Shown: positions 28,463 through 38,346, numbered from the stretch's first letter. The stretch: 64,000 nt of DNA from Chelatococcus sp. HY11 (GCF_018398335.1 NZ_JAHBRX010000001.1:3278001-3342000), one strand, 5' to 3'. The notes: generated by a model not told the origin, from the letters alone. Numbers and translations are program-made.

Positions 28463-29680
28463 TCAGAGATCGACATGCTTCATGACGATCGTCGCGTTGG
28501 TGCCGCCGAAACCGAAGGAGTTCGACAGCACGCAGCCGAGCTTCGCATCGTCGATCCGTTTCCGGACGATCGGCATGTCAGCGAAGAGCGGATCGATTTC
28601 CTCGATATTGGCGCTCTCGCAGATGAAGCCGTTGTTCATCATGAGAAGCGAATAGATCGCCTCCTGCACGCCCGTGGCGCCGAGGGAATGGCCGGTGAGG
28701 GACTTCGTCGCCGAGATGGGGGGACATTTGTCGCCGAACACCTCGCGGATAGCCTCGATCTCCTTCTCGTCGCCGACAGGCGTCGAAGTGGCGTGCGGGT
28801 TGATGTAGTCGACCGGCACCCTCACACCGTCCAGGGCCATACGCATGCAGCGCACCGCGCCTTCGCCTGAGGGCGCGACCATGTCGTAGCCGTCAGACGT
28901 GGCGCCGTAACCGACGATTTCGGCATAAATCTTGGCACCGCGGGCTCTCGCGTGCTCGAGCTCCTCGAGGACAAGCACGCCCGCGCCGCCGGCGATGACA
29001 AAACCGTCGCGGTTTTTGTCATAGGCGCGTGACGCGACCTGCGGGCGGTCGTTGTACTTCGACGACATGGCGCCCATGGCGTCGAACAGCATCGACAGGC
29101 TCCAGTCGAGCTCCTCGCATCCACCCGCGAAGACCACGTCCTGCTTGCCCATCTGGATGGTCTCATAGGCATTGCCTATGCAGTGGTTCGAGGTCGCGCA
29201 GGCCGAGGAGATCGAATAGTTGACGCCCTTGATCTTGAACCAGGTCGCGAGCGTCGCGGAAGCCGTCGAGGACATGGCCTTCGGCACCGCGAACGGTCCG
29301 ATGCGCTTCGGGCCCTTGGTGCGCGCGGTGTCGGCCGCCTCGACGAGCGTGCGTGTTGACGGGCCGCCGGAGCCCATGATGATGCCGGTGCGGATGTTGG
29401 AGACCTCGTCCGGTGCCAGCCCGGAATCGAGGATCGCCTGCTCCATGGCCACGTGGTTCCAGGCAGCCCCTTCGCCGAGGAAGCGCATGGCCCGCCGATC
29501 GACCACCTCCGCGGGATCCATCGTCGGCGCGCCATGAACCTGGCAGCGGAAACCGAGTTTGGCGTAGTCGTCCGCAAAGACGATGCCGGAGCGTGCCTCG
29601 CGCAGCGATGCAAGCACCTCCTGCGTGTTGTTGCCGATGGACGAGACGATGCCCATCCCCGTCACCACAACGCGTTTCAT
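28463..29680 (-). CDS. fabB: Beta-ketoacyl-[acyl-carrier-protein] synthase I, FabB
   Basis: A 405-aa condensing enzyme. ATG 29680 is preceded by AGAGGA with 7-nt spacing and gives the standard beginning [19 protein letters not shown]. The catalytic cysteine lies in [15 protein letters not shown]. The two active-site histidines lie in [12 protein letters not shown] and TGHSLGATG. The C-terminal [15 protein letters not shown] is typical. With fabA it makes the unsaturated fatty acid branch. It is followed by fabI after 240 bp. Confidence 0.94.
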   Translation of the reverse strand: MKRVVVTGMGIVSSIGNNTQEVLASLREARSGIVFADDYAKLGFRCQVHGAPTMDPAEVVDRRAMRFLGEGAAWNHVAMEQAILDSGLAPDEVSNIRTGIIMGSGGPSTRTLVEAADTARTKGPKRIGPFAVPKAMSSTASATLATWFKIKGVNYSISSACATSNHCIGNAYETIQMGKQDVVFAGGCEELDWSLSMLFDAMGAMSSKYNDRPQVASRAYDKNRDGFVIAGGAGVLVLEELEHARARGAKIYAEIVGYGATSDGYDMVAPSGEGAVRCMRMALDGVRVPVDYINPHATSTPVGDEKEIEAIREVFGDKCPPISATKSLTGHSLGATGVQEAIYSLLMMNNGFICESANIEEIDPLFADMPIVRKRIDDAKLGCVLSNSFGFGGTNATIVMKHVDL

Positions 29681-29802
29681 CGCAATATCCTCTGCCTTGC
29701 CTTCGACCTCGCGGCCATTTCTGCCCCGCGATATGGCCACTCGGCGCCGCCAAGTCCAGCCTCTTCTATCAGCCGGCTACGACGCGGCGCGCGTGACACG
29801 GG

Positions 29803-30327
29803 TCAGCCGCCCTGGGCGTCCGCCTGGACCTGGAACAAACCAACACGCAGATCCTGCGCGAGATAGATGCGCTTGCCGTCCGCTTCCAGCCAGCCATCGG
29901 CGATGCCCAGAACCAGCTTGGAGCGAAAAACGCGCTTCAGGTCGATTCCATAAACAACCTTCTTCACGCTCGGCAGCACCTGATCGACGAATTTCACCTC
30001 GCCAACGCCAAGCGCGCGTCCGCGCCCCGGCGCACCGAGCCAACCGAGGTAAAAGCCGACGAGTTGCCAAAGGGCATCGAGCCCAAGGCAGCCCGGCATC
30101 ACGGGGTCGCCCTTGAAATGGCATGGAAAGAACCAGAGATCCGGCCTGACATCCAGCTCGGCGCGCACCAAGCCCTTGCCCGAAGCTCCACCGGTTTCCG
30201 CGATCTCCGAGATCCGATCGAACATCAGCATCGGCGGCAGAGGCAGCTGCGCATTGCCAGGGCCGAACATCTCGCCGCGGCCGCAAGCCAGAAGCTCCTC
30301 GTAGTTAAAACTGGACTGCCGCTCCAT
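29803..30327 (-). CDS. fabA: 3-hydroxydecanoyl-[acyl-carrier-protein] dehydratase/isomerase, FabA
   Basis: A 174-aa hot-dog-fold enzyme that dehydrates 3-hydroxydecanoyl-ACP and isomerises trans-2 to cis-3-decenoyl-ACP, starting unsaturated fatty acid synthesis. The active-site histidine is H70 in [13 protein letters not shown] and the acid is D84 in [12 protein letters not shown], both exactly as in characterised FabA. Length is normal. It is the first gene of fabA-fabB-fabI and is divergent from irr, an arrangement conserved in rhizobia. Confidence 0.95.
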   Translation of the reverse strand: MERQSSFNYEELLACGRGEMFGPGNAQLPLPPMLMFDRISEIAETGGASGKGLVRAELDVRPDLWFFPCHFKGDPVMPGCLGLDALWQLVGFYLGWLGAPGRGRALGVGEVKFVDQVLPSVKKVVYGIDLKRVFRSKLVLGIADGWLEADGKRIYLAQDLRVGLFQVQADAQGG

Positions 30328-30677
30328 ATCCTTCAGGCAACCTCTTCATCATTTCGTCATGTTTGGCTGGCTCGTTCGGAGCCGGCTCATTCAACGATGT
30401 CGTAACATACAGCCTTGATGGCCGAAAGCGGGGCTGCAGCGTTTTAGCGCAGGATGCTTGACTGCCAATCCCGCAATGAGCGGTTGTGGGGGTTTTCCAG
30501 CGCCGAATGTCGTTGTCCGCGAGCAACGTAACAGTTCGGTGCTGGATCGCCACAGCCAGGGCTGCCGGACATTTGATCGGCCCTTCCCGGGTCGCGCGGG
30601 TTGCGGCGAAAGCCTAAAGTTCTTATTGTTATAAGGTGATAGACAGAGTTGGCCCTTGAGATCTGGAAAGTGGAACG
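30328..30677. promoter_or_regulatory. Divergent fabA / irr promoter region
   Basis: 350 bp. Close to irr, at about 30615-30645, is an AT-rich partly symmetric stretch AAAGTTCTTATTGTTATAAG, the sort of place an Irr box (ICE) or a -10 region could lie. The match to the rhizobial ICE consensus is imperfect, so an autoregulatory operator is only a suggestion. No gene is apparent here. Confidence 0.35.
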
Positions 30678-31181
30678 ATGACGGACACCGTACAGGTCCG
30701 CGTAGCGCGCGAATCGGTTGAGACCTCGACACGCGCCGGCGGAACTCTCGCAGACCCGTCACTGCGGAAGGGCTGCCCCGTCCATGACTTGCGTGAGCAT
30801 CTGCGCAAGGCGGGTCTGCGCCCGACGCGCCAGCGCATCTCGTTGGGCTGGCTGCTTTTCGCCAAGGGTGATCGGCACGTGTCCGCCGAAATGCTCTATG
30901 AGGAGGCGACACTTGCCCGCGTGCCGGTGTCGCTGGCCACCGTCTACAACACTCTCCACCAGTTCACCGAGGCTGGCCTCCTGCGGGAACTCGCGGTCGA
31001 TGGATCGAAGACCTATTTCGATACCAACGTGTCCGACCATCACCACTTCTTTCTGGAGGGGGACGACACGCTCATGGATATCCCGGCGCCTGCCGTCGCG
31101 GTCAGCGATCTGCCCGAGCCGCCTCCCGGTATGGAGGTCGCGCGCGTGGACGTCATCGTTCGCCTGCGCCGAAAGGCTTGA
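30678..31181 (+). CDS. irr: Iron response regulator Irr (Fur family)
   Basis: A 167-aa Fur-superfamily repressor/activator that senses iron through haem in Hyphomicrobiales. The N-terminal haem-regulatory motif is present: GCPVHDL with C33-P34. The winged helix is GLRPTRQRISLGWLLFAKGD... to SLATVYNTLHQF. The second haem/metal site is the triple histidine H121-H123 in SDHHHFFLEGDD. The C-terminus has the Irr-typical PPPGMEVARVDVIVRLR. It is divergent from fabA. The Cys-Pro motif suggests the haem-labile, degradation-type form seen in Bradyrhizobium rather than the HRM-less Rhizobium form. Confidence 0.93.
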   Translation: MTDTVQVRVARESVETSTRAGGTLADPSLRKGCPVHDLREHLRKAGLRPTRQRISLGWLLFAKGDRHVSAEMLYEEATLARVPVSLATVYNTLHQFTEAGLLRELAVDGSKTYFDTNVSDHHHFFLEGDDTLMDIPAPAVAVSDLPEPPPGMEVARVDVIVRLRRKA

Positions 31182-31225
31182 CTTTCACGCTTCCAAGCCC
31201 GGAGCCGGCCCCGGATGGAGCCGGG

Positions 31226-32047
31226 ATGAGTATGGTGTCTGGAGAGAACAGAACAGACAATGATTCTGTCGCGGCGTCGTCGCTGCTGCGGACCGTTGTC
31301 GAAAGTCCGACCGACTACGCCCTCTTCTTCGATGTCGACGGCACGCTGATCGAGATCGCCATGTCGCCCGATGCCGTCGAGGTTCCCGCGGACCTGCCGG
31401 AGGGCTTGCGGCGCCTTTCCAGCCGCTACGGCGACGCGCTCGCTCTCCTCAGCGGGCGGTCCATCGAATGGCTCGACGGGCGCTTCGAGAACGCGGTAAC
31501 CCCCATCGGCGGCTTGCATGGCCTTGAGCGGCGCGATGCCAGTGGCGCTCTGCGGCGTATCGAGGCCCCACCGATGCTGGAAGCGGCGCGGGCCACGATC
31601 ATGGCAGCGCTCGACGACATGACAGGCGTCCTTGTCGAGGACAAGAATCTCTCCATCGCCTTGCATTATCGCGCCGCGCCCGAGCAGCGCCTGCCGGTGA
31701 AGCGGCTCCTGACTCGCCTCGCCGATGCCAGCGATGGGATGCTTGATGTCCTGCCGGGCAAGGCGGTGGTCGAGCTCCGCACCACAGGCGCCCACAAGGG
31801 CTCTGCCCTGATGGCCTTCATGCGCGAGGAACCCTTTGCCGGTCGCCTGCCCGTCTTCTTCGGCGATGACCGCACGGATGAGGATGCTTTTGCGGCCGCG
31901 CGCGAGAAGGGCGGTATCGCGGTCGTTATTGGCCGGCCAGCGGAGGAAGTGGGCGCCAACCTGTCCCTTCCCGATCCCGCCAGCGTTCGGAAATTCATCG
32001 CTCTGGCCGGCGCCGAGAATCTGGAGCCGGTCGGAGCGATTGCATGA
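31226..32047 (+). CDS. otsB: Trehalose-6-phosphate phosphatase
   Basis: A 273-aa HAD-superfamily phosphatase that dephosphorylates trehalose-6-phosphate. ATG 31226 has GGAG five bases before it; the frame is open from TTG 31178. HAD motif I is FFDVDGTLIEI with D36 and D38, motif II is ALLSGRSIEWLDG, and motif IV is FFGDDRTDEDAF. VLPGKAVVELRTTGAHKGSA lies between them, as in OtsB. It is the first gene of a three-gene operon; its stop overlaps the next start by 4 bp. Confidence 0.92.
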   Translation: MSMVSGENRTDNDSVAASSLLRTVVESPTDYALFFDVDGTLIEIAMSPDAVEVPADLPEGLRRLSSRYGDALALLSGRSIEWLDGRFENAVTPIGGLHGLERRDASGALRRIEAPPMLEAARATIMAALDDMTGVLVEDKNLSIALHYRAAPEQRLPVKRLLTRLADASDGMLDVLPGKAVVELRTTGAHKGSALMAFMREEPFAGRLPVFFGDDRTDEDAFAAAREKGGIAVVIGRPAEEVGANLSLPDPASVRKFIALAGAENLEPVGAIA

Positions 32048-33882
32048 TATCAGACGGACTGAGCAAGCCCGCGCAGGCGGCAGCGGGCAACGATCCCCTG
32101 CCCGCGAATCTCGATCTCGGTGTCATCGGCAACAGCGCGCTGGCGGCGCTGATCGATGACAAAGCCAGCATCGTCTGGTGCTGCTATCCCCGGCTTGATG
32201 GGGACCCCGTCTTTCATGCCCTGCTCGGCAGCATCGACAAAGGTGACGGAGCTTTTTCGGTCGACATCGCGGATGTCGTCAAGACCGAGCGGCGCTATCT
32301 CCCGAATACCGCGATCCTTGAAACGCTCATCGAGACAGCCGACGGCGCGCGCGTCCGGGTGGTCGATTTCGCGCCCCGTTTCAAATTCAGCGGGCGCGTC
32401 TTCCGGCCGGCCATGCTCATGCGCCAGATCGAGCCCGTCGTCGGCGCTCCACAGGTGACGATCCGCATCAAGCCGCGCGCGGACTTTGGGCAGGTCGCGC
32501 CGGAAATCACGCGCGGATCGAACCATATCCGCTTCCGTCTCGGCGAGCAGACACTGCGGTTGACGACGGATGCCTCGCCGGGCCTTATCCTGGATGAAGT
32601 GGCCTTCGTCCTCGACAGGCCCCTCACCTTCGTGCTCGGTTCCGATGAAACCCTGAGCGAAGCGCCCGGCGCCGTCTACCGACATTTCCTCGAGGAAACG
32701 ACCCAGTACTGGCGGGAATGGGTGCGCTATCTCGCCATTCCCTACGAATGGCAGGACGTTGTCATCCGCGCAGCCATCACGTTGAAGCTCTGCGCCTATG
32801 AGGAAACCGGCGGCATCGTCGCGGCCCTGACCACCTCGATCCCTGAATATGGAACGAGCGGCCGCACCTGGGATTATCGCTACTGCTGGCTACGCGATTC
32901 ATTCTTCACGGTTCGCGCGCTCAATCGTCTTGGCGTGACCAAGACGATGGAAGACTTCATCAGCTATGTCGCCAATGTGGTGGCCCGCAGCGCTGACCGT
33001 GAACTGCAACCTCTGTTCGGACTGCAGTTCGAAGCCAAGATCGACGAACATACGCTGGAGGCGTTGCCCGGATATCGCGGCTACGGGCCCGTCCGGCGCG
33101 GCAATGCAGCCTATCTCCAGCGCCAGAACGACGGCTATGGCTCGGTGATCCTGGCGATCTCCCAGTGCTTCTTCGACGAACGCCTGGATGTCCGCGGGGA
33201 CCTCGACCTTTTCTATCGCCTCGAGGCGTTGGGAGAACGGGCAGCTATCCTCTGGAACGAACCGGATGCCGGCCTGTGGGAATACCGGACGCTTTCCAGT
33301 GTTCACACCCATTCGGCCGCCATGTGCTGGGCCGCCTGCGATCGCCTGGCGCGCATCGCGCTGAAGCTCGAACTCACCGACCGCGCGACCTATTGGCGGG
33401 AGCACGCCGACCGGCTTCGCTCAAGAATTTTTGCGGAGGCGTGGAACGAGGAACTGCAAAGCTTCGTTTCGTCATTCGGTGGCACGGATGTTGACGCAGC
33501 CTTGCTGCTTCTGGCGGATATCGGCCTTGTGCGGGCGGATGATCCGCGTTTCCGTTCGACAGTCGAACTGATCGGAAAGCGCCTCAAGCGCGGAAACCAT
33601 CTCTTCCGTTATGCCGGAGAGGATGATTTCGGAAAGCCGGAGACGGCCTTCACGATCTGTACGCTGTGGTACATCGAGGCTTTGGCCAAGATTGGCCGCG
33701 GGGCGGAAGCGCGCGAATTGTTCAAGCACGTACTCGGCCGTCGGAATAGTCTCGGCCTTCTCTCCGAAGGCATTCATGTCGAGACGGGTGAGCTTTGGGG
33801 TAACTTCCCCCAAACTTATTCGATGGTGGGACTTATTCACGCCGCCTTGTCACTGTCGCGATCCTGGGAGGAGGCCTTTTGA
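32044..33882 (+). CDS. GH15 family glycoside hydrolase (glucoamylase/trehalase-like)
   Basis: A 612-aa cytosolic protein. The N-terminal beta-domain begins LDLGVIGNSALAALIDDKAS. The (alpha/alpha)6 catalytic domain contains TTSIPEYGTSGRTWDYRYCW and LRDSFFTVRAL, a hallmark of GH15. The closing part has LLSEGIHVETGELWGNFPQT with a likely catalytic glutamate. There is no signal peptide. It overlaps otsB and otsA by 4 bp each, so all three are translationally coupled. GH15 members include true trehalases in actinobacteria, so trehalose turnover is possible, but an amylase-like role is equally compatible with the sequence. Confidence 0.88.
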   Translation: MISDGLSKPAQAAAGNDPLPANLDLGVIGNSALAALIDDKASIVWCCYPRLDGDPVFHALLGSIDKGDGAFSVDIADVVKTERRYLPNTAILETLIETADGARVRVVDFAPRFKFSGRVFRPAMLMRQIEPVVGAPQVTIRIKPRADFGQVAPEITRGSNHIRFRLGEQTLRLTTDASPGLILDEVAFVLDRPLTFVLGSDETLSEAPGAVYRHFLEETTQYWREWVRYLAIPYEWQDVVIRAAITLKLCAYEETGGIVAALTTSIPEYGTSGRTWDYRYCWLRDSFFTVRALNRLGVTKTMEDFISYVANVVARSADRELQPLFGLQFEAKIDEHTLEALPGYRGYGPVRRGNAAYLQRQNDGYGSVILAISQCFFDERLDVRGDLDLFYRLEALGERAAILWNEPDAGLWEYRTLSSVHTHSAAMCWAACDRLARIALKLELTDRATYWREHADRLRSRIFAEAWNEELQSFVSSFGGTDVDAALLLLADIGLVRADDPRFRSTVELIGKRLKRGNHLFRYAGEDDFGKPETAFTICTLWYIEALAKIGRGAEARELFKHVLGRRNSLGLLSEGIHVETGELWGNFPQTYSMVGLIHAALSLSRSWEEAF

Positions 33883-35273
33883 GCAAGCTGGTGGTCGTTT
33901 CCAACCGTGTCGGTGTCCCCACGAAAAAAAGCGGGGTCGCCGCGGGTGGACTGGCCGTGGCGCTCAACGATGTCCTGGCCGACAGGGGCGGCCTGTGGTT
34001 CGGCTGGAGCGGCAAGATCGGGGCGCCGCAAGCCGACGCGACGCTCGTGGAACATGGCAAGATTACCTATGCCCTGTGCGATCTTTCCAGCGAGGATTTC
34101 GGCGAATATTACAACGGTTTCGCCAATCGAACCCTATGGCCGCTGCTGCATTACCGGCTGGACCTGACTGAATTTGCCCGGCGTGATCTTGCCGGCTACC
34201 GCCGGGTCAACAGCTACTTCGCGGATTTGCTGATCAAGCATATCGAGCCGGACGATCTCATCTGGATCCACGACTACCATCTCATTCCACTCGCGGAGGC
34301 GCTGCGAGCACGCGGCATCAACAACCGCATCGGCTACTTCCAGCATATTCCCTGGCCCTCGCCCGACATCTTCCTCGCACTGCCGAACCATGTCGAGATC
34401 GGCCATGCCCTGACGGCCTGCGACCTCGTCGGCTTTCAGACAGAGAGGGACGCGGTGAACTTCGGCCGCTATCTGGTCGAGGAACTCGGTGCCTTCGCCC
34501 GCAAGGACCATGTCTTCTCGGTCGCCGGACGCGAGCTCAGGACTGGGGTCTATCCCGTGGGTATCGACAGGCTCGGCTTCGCCAAGATGGCCAAGCGCGC
34601 CAGCCGCTCGCGTTTCGTCACCGAGGTCGCGGAGAGCCTGAACGGCCGGCCCATGCTCATGGGGGTCGATCGTCTCGACTATTCCAAGGGGCTCACGCAG
34701 CGGCTCGATGCCTTCGAGCGCATGCTGGAAAAAGCGCCGGAATGGCGGGGCCACGTCACTTTCCTGCAGATCACCCCACGGAGTCGCGGGGATATCCCGG
34801 AATACGCGGCCATGCAGCGCGCCCTCGGTGAGACGGCTGGTCGCGTCAACGGGCGTTATGGCGAAGCGAACTGGACCCCGATCCGTTACGTCAACCGCTC
34901 CCATACGCGGCTTGAACTGGCGGGCCTTTATCGCGTCGCCAAGGTCGGGGTCGTGACACCCCTTCGCGATGGCATGAATCTCGTCGCCAAGGAATATGTG
35001 GCGGCGCAGGACCCGGAGGATCCCGGCGTGCTGGTGATCTCGCGCTTCGCCGGCGCCGCCAGCGTTCTTGACGGCGCTCTGGTGGTCAATCCCTATGACA
35101 TGGATGGCACCGCCAACGCACTGAGCCAAGCCCTCGCGATGCCGCTGGAGGAGCGCCAGCAACGCTGGCAATCCATGTGGGATCGACTCGAGACCACGGA
35201 CATCGCTGACTGGGCGCCGCACTTCCTGAGCGCGCTCGAACATGTATCCCATCGCCGGCGCGTGCCCTGGTAG
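33879..35273 (+). CDS. otsA: Trehalose-6-phosphate synthase (UDP-forming)
   Basis: A 464-aa GT20 retaining glucosyltransferase joining UDP-glucose and glucose-6-phosphate. Motifs: [10 protein letters not shown] and [12 protein letters not shown] at the N-terminus, [34 protein letters not shown], the [19 protein letters not shown] donor loop, and [19 protein letters not shown] near the C-terminus. Length is normal. It is the last gene of otsB - GH15 - otsA. Trehalose made this way serves osmotic and desiccation protection. Confidence 0.95.
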   Translation: MSKLVVVSNRVGVPTKKSGVAAGGLAVALNDVLADRGGLWFGWSGKIGAPQADATLVEHGKITYALCDLSSEDFGEYYNGFANRTLWPLLHYRLDLTEFARRDLAGYRRVNSYFADLLIKHIEPDDLIWIHDYHLIPLAEALRARGINNRIGYFQHIPWPSPDIFLALPNHVEIGHALTACDLVGFQTERDAVNFGRYLVEELGAFARKDHVFSVAGRELRTGVYPVGIDRLGFAKMAKRASRSRFVTEVAESLNGRPMLMGVDRLDYSKGLTQRLDAFERMLEKAPEWRGHVTFLQITPRSRGDIPEYAAMQRALGETAGRVNGRYGEANWTPIRYVNRSHTRLELAGLYRVAKVGVVTPLRDGMNLVAKEYVAAQDPEDPGVLVISRFAGAASVLDGALVVNPYDMDGTANALSQALAMPLEERQQRWQSMWDRLETTDIADWAPHFLSALEHVSHRRRVPW

Positions 35274-35400
35274 GGGAATCGCGCCGGTCGATGGACCGGG
35301 GCAACAAGTTCAGATCTCCGGAAAATCGGGAGCGCTATTGCTTTCGCGACGCGCCAATTATGGCGTGCGACCGTAGCCAGTCCGACGCGGCCGCTTGCAG

Positions 35401-36117
35401 TCACTTGACCTGTTCGTGCGGATAAACGCCCCAAAGGCGATCCTGCTTCATATAGCCGCCAACGTCACGCACCATGACGCTGCACCATGTGCCGTCGCAG
35501 GAGCGCACATTGGCGATGACGCCAGCCTGGAGCCGGGCGGTGACCGCCGATTTCGCGTCGGTCTGGTCGCGCATGTCAAAGGTCTGGCCCTTTTCCCAGG
35601 GCGCGACGAGCGCGGTCCGCCTGCCGGACAAGAGGCTATGCAGGACCCATCCCTCCGCACCCTCCGAATCACGAATGCGACGCCATGTCTCGAACTCGGC
35701 CGTCACTTCCACCGGCAATCCCGCGCGCTGGAAGACCCAGGTGACACGATGGTCCTTGGAAGGGCCTTCCCGCAGATTGACCCGGTCAGACTTCAAGCTG
35801 ACGTAGCGAGGAACAGGCAGGCCGCTGACCGTGCCGACAGGCGTTGCGGGCTGCGCGGGCGCCGCGGCCACCTGCACGTTCTCCGTCTTGGCCAAGTTCT
35901 CCGTCTTGGCCAAGTTCTGCGTTTTGGCCAAGTTCTGCGTTTTGGCCAAGTTCTGCGTTTTGGCATTGTCCGATACGCCGGCGGTCGGCTTTTCGGCCGG
36001 CGCGCTGCTGGCGGCCCGGGCATCCTGGGTCCCATGGCTGAGAAGGGCAATGATCGGAACCGCGGCAACCGTCAGAAGGCAGGCGAGGCGCATCACGTTC
36101 GAGGATTTGATCAGCAT
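35401..36117 (-). CDS. Secreted SH3-domain protein with tandem KTQNLA repeats
   Basis: A 238-aa exported protein. The N-terminus is a signal peptide (MLIKSSNVMRLACLLTVAAV..., cleavage near residue 34). A linker follows with five six-residue repeats, KTQNLA x3, KTENLA, KTENVQ (about 55-84). The rest is two bacterial SH3-type repeats, including SDRVNLREGPSKDHRVTWVF and ...SCDGTWCSVMVRDVGGYMK. Related SH3 proteins next to a D-glycerate dehydrogenase are common in Hyphomicrobiales. A periplasmic cell-wall role is likely. The repeat linker should extend or position the SH3 part. Confidence 0.85.
   Translation of the reverse strand: MLIKSSNVMRLACLLTVAAVPIIALLSHGTQDARAASSAPAEKPTAGVSDNAKTQNLAKTQNLAKTQNLAKTENLAKTENVQVAAAPAQPATPVGTVSGLPVPRYVSLKSDRVNLREGPSKDHRVTWVFQRAGLPVEVTAEFETWRRIRDSEGAEGWVLHSLLSGRRTALVAPWEKGQTFDMRDQTDAKSAVTARLQAGVIANVRSCDGTWCSVMVRDVGGYMKQDRLWGVYPHEQVK
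35878..35967 (-). repeat. Five 18-bp in-frame tandem repeats
   Basis: Units GTTCTCCGTCTTGGCCAA (x2), GTTCTGCGTTTTGGCCAA (x2) and a final GTTCTGCGTTTTGGCATT follow head to tail, read here on the plus strand. Each encodes six residues of the SH3 protein linker. The near-identity of units implies recent expansion by slippage or unequal recombination. Confidence 0.95.
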
Positions 36118-36497
36118 CGTCTTCTCAGTCTGAATTCAGTGCACGCGACATCGGGAGGGGCGGGGACATGCGGCAAATGCATGAGCCCTGCCAATCTGTG
36201 CGCTACGCGTTAACGGCGGCCTAATGGGCCTGCGACGCATTATCGCCCAAACTGACAAGCCCGTTCAATTTCCACAGAACCGCCCTGCATGCAATCAGCG
36301 GGAGGGCCAGGCGGTGAAACCGCGACTTGACGGCCGGCTCCGGCTTCGCTCTCTTGCGACCTGGTTACCGTTCCGCAGGAGCACGTCCATCTGTCGCGGA
36401 CTTGCTCCACTTGGAAGAGACGAGCAGATTCACCAACTTGGATTGCATCCGATGATTCAGCCTAAGTTGAACGTGCTCTGAGGCCGAGATCAAGAAG
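36118..36497. other. Divergent intergenic region
   Basis: 380 bp between the SH3 protein and the hydroxyacid dehydrogenase. I see no gene, strong hairpin or recognisable operator. It must contain the two divergent promoters. Confidence 0.5.
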
Positions 36498-37496
36498 ATG
36501 AGCAAGCCACAGCCTCTCGTCGTCGTTACACGTCGCCTGCCGGAACCGGTCGAAGCGCGCATGAGCGAGCTCTTCTCAGTCCAGCTCAACCGTACCGATC
36601 AGCCCTTCTCGCGGGCTGACCTCATCGCCGCCATGAAGAGCGCCGACGTGCTGGTGCCAACGATCACGGACCGGATCGATGCGGGCGTCATCGCCGAAGC
36701 CGGCGAGCAACTGCGCCTCATCGCCAATTTCGGCAATGGCGTCGACAACATCGATGTCGAGGCCGCGACAGCGCGCGGAATAACGGTCACGAACACGCCG
36801 GGCGTTCTCACCGCAGACACGGCCGACATGACCATCGCTCTCATGCTCGCTGTGGTCCGCCGCCTGCCTGAGGGCTCGCGAATCATTCCCAACGAGGAGC
36901 CCTGGGCGGGTTGGTCTCCGACCTGGATGCTCGGGCGGCGCATCACCGGCAAGCGCCTCGGCATCGTCGGCATGGGGAGGATCGGCCAGGCGCTGGCCGC
37001 CCGCGCCCGCGCCTTCGGGCTTTCGATCCATTATCACAACCGCCGGCGGCTACCGACGGACAACGAAACAGCACTCGACGCGACCTACTGGTCGAGCCTC
37101 GACCGTATGCTGGCGCGGATGGACATCGTCTCCATCCATTGCCCGCATACGCCGGCAACCTACCATCTTCTGTCGGCGCGCCGCCTGAAGCTGATGAAGC
37201 CTGACGCGGTCATCATCAACACGGCGCGTGGCGAAATCATCGACGAAACCGCCCTCATCGCCATGCTCGAAGCCGATGAGCTCAGCGGCGCGGGCCTCGA
37301 TGTCTTCCAGCATCATCCGGCTGTCAATCCCCGGCTGCTGCGGCTCGCCAAGGCCAACAAGGTGGTGCTGCTGCCGCATATGGGCTCGGCCACCCTTGAG
37401 GGGCGCATCGACATGGGTGACAAGGTCATGGTCAACATCCGCGCGTTCCTTGACGGGCACAAGCCGCCAAACCGCATCCTGCCCAGCATGTTGTGA
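36498..37496 (+). CDS. D-2-hydroxyacid dehydrogenase (glyoxylate/hydroxypyruvate reductase-like)
   Basis: A 332-aa NAD(P)-dependent dehydrogenase of the D-isomer family. It has FGNGVDNIDVEAATARGITV and the nucleotide-binding loop LGIVGMGRIGQALAARARAFG. The catalytic Arg/Glu/His set lies in VIINTARGEIIDETAL, EADELSGAGLDVFQ and LLPHMGSAT. It is annotated as D-glycerate dehydrogenase in many relatives. It overlaps the EI24 gene by 4 bp (GTGA), so the two are co-translated. Confidence 0.9.
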   Translation: MSKPQPLVVVTRRLPEPVEARMSELFSVQLNRTDQPFSRADLIAAMKSADVLVPTITDRIDAGVIAEAGEQLRLIANFGNGVDNIDVEAATARGITVTNTPGVLTADTADMTIALMLAVVRRLPEGSRIIPNEEPWAGWSPTWMLGRRITGKRLGIVGMGRIGQALAARARAFGLSIHYHNRRRLPTDNETALDATYWSSLDRMLARMDIVSIHCPHTPATYHLLSARRLKLMKPDAVIINTARGEIIDETALIAMLEADELSGAGLDVFQHHPAVNPRLLRLAKANKVVLLPHMGSATLEGRIDMGDKVMVNIRAFLDGHKPPNRILPSML

Positions 37497-38230
37497 TCGC
37501 CTTGTCCCTGTTCGCGTCCATTTCCCTCATAATTCAGGCTGCGATCAAGGCGGCCTCGCAGCTTCTGTCGCCGGGCTTCCGCCGCCTGCTGTGGCGCTCA
37601 TTGGGACTGACGATCCTACTGCTCGCGATCGTCTGGTTCGCGCTGACGCGGGTGATCGCCCATTTCATGGACGGCAGCGACATCCTCTCAAACTATCCGC
37701 TCATCGACAGCCTGGCCTTCTTCTTCGCGGGCGTCGGCATCTTCATCGGGCTTGCCTATATCATCGCGCCCGTAACGGCTGTCGTCGCCGGCTATTTCCT
37801 CGACGATGCGGCGGCGCTGGTGGAGGAACGCCATTACCCTGCCGATCCACCGGGACAGCCCCTGTCCTTGGCCCGCTCGCTGCTCTACGGCCTGCGTTTT
37901 GCCGGGCTCGCCGTTCTGGTGAACGGCGTGGCGCTCATCCTGTTTTTCGTGCCGGTGGTGAATGTCGTGGCCTTTTTCCTGGCCAACGGCTACCTGCTCG
38001 GACGGGAGTATTTCGAACTCGCCGCCGGCCGCTTCCGGCCAATGCCGGAGGCGGCTGCCATGCGCGTTGCCAATCGCGGCACCGTCCTCATCGCGGGTTT
38101 CCTGCTCGCGGTGATGGTGGCCATTCCCATCGTCAATCTGTTCACGCCGCTGTTCGGCGTCGCCCTCATGGTGCACGTCCACAAAGGCTTGGCGGCGCGG
38201 GGCCGCGTGCCCGAAGGCGCGCCGCGCTGA
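37493..38230 (+). CDS. EI24/CysZ-like membrane protein
   Basis: A 245-aa polytopic inner-membrane protein with about four long hydrophobic stretches. The start is a GTG overlapping the previous stop. The EI24-type features are ISLIIQAAIKAASQLLSPGF at the start, a hairpin segment FAGLAVLVNGVALILFFVPV and GYLLGREYFELAAGRF. CysZ proteins take up sulfate; other members of the domain are unassigned. A hairpin terminator follows directly. Confidence 0.82.
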   Translation: MIALSLFASISLIIQAAIKAASQLLSPGFRRLLWRSLGLTILLLAIVWFALTRVIAHFMDGSDILSNYPLIDSLAFFFAGVGIFIGLAYIIAPVTAVVAGYFLDDAAALVEERHYPADPPGQPLSLARSLLYGLRFAGLAVLVNGVALILFFVPVVNVVAFFLANGYLLGREYFELAAGRFRPMPEAAAMRVANRGTVLIAGFLLAVMVAIPIVNLFTPLFGVALMVHVHKGLAARGRVPEGAPR

Positions 38231-38235
38231 AACAA

Positions 38236-38283
38236 ATCCGCCCTGGACCGCATCAGGCGATGCCATCCAGGGCGGATAGTTTT
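38236..38283 (+). terminator. Rho-independent terminator after EI24 gene
   Basis: A perfect 12-bp stem ATCCGCCCTGGA / TCCAGGGCGGAT at 38236-38247 and 38266-38277, followed by AGTTTT. It begins 6 bases after the stop codon. Confidence 0.75.
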
Positions 38284-38346
38284 CCGGCCGGTTTACGGGC
38301 GGGCTTCAAGTCCGCAGCAGGCGGACCTGAAGCTTATGCGGCGTGA

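Noticed and set aside
35878-35967. Considered as a CRISPR-like array
   Set aside because: Units are contiguous without spacers and encode in-frame protein repeats.
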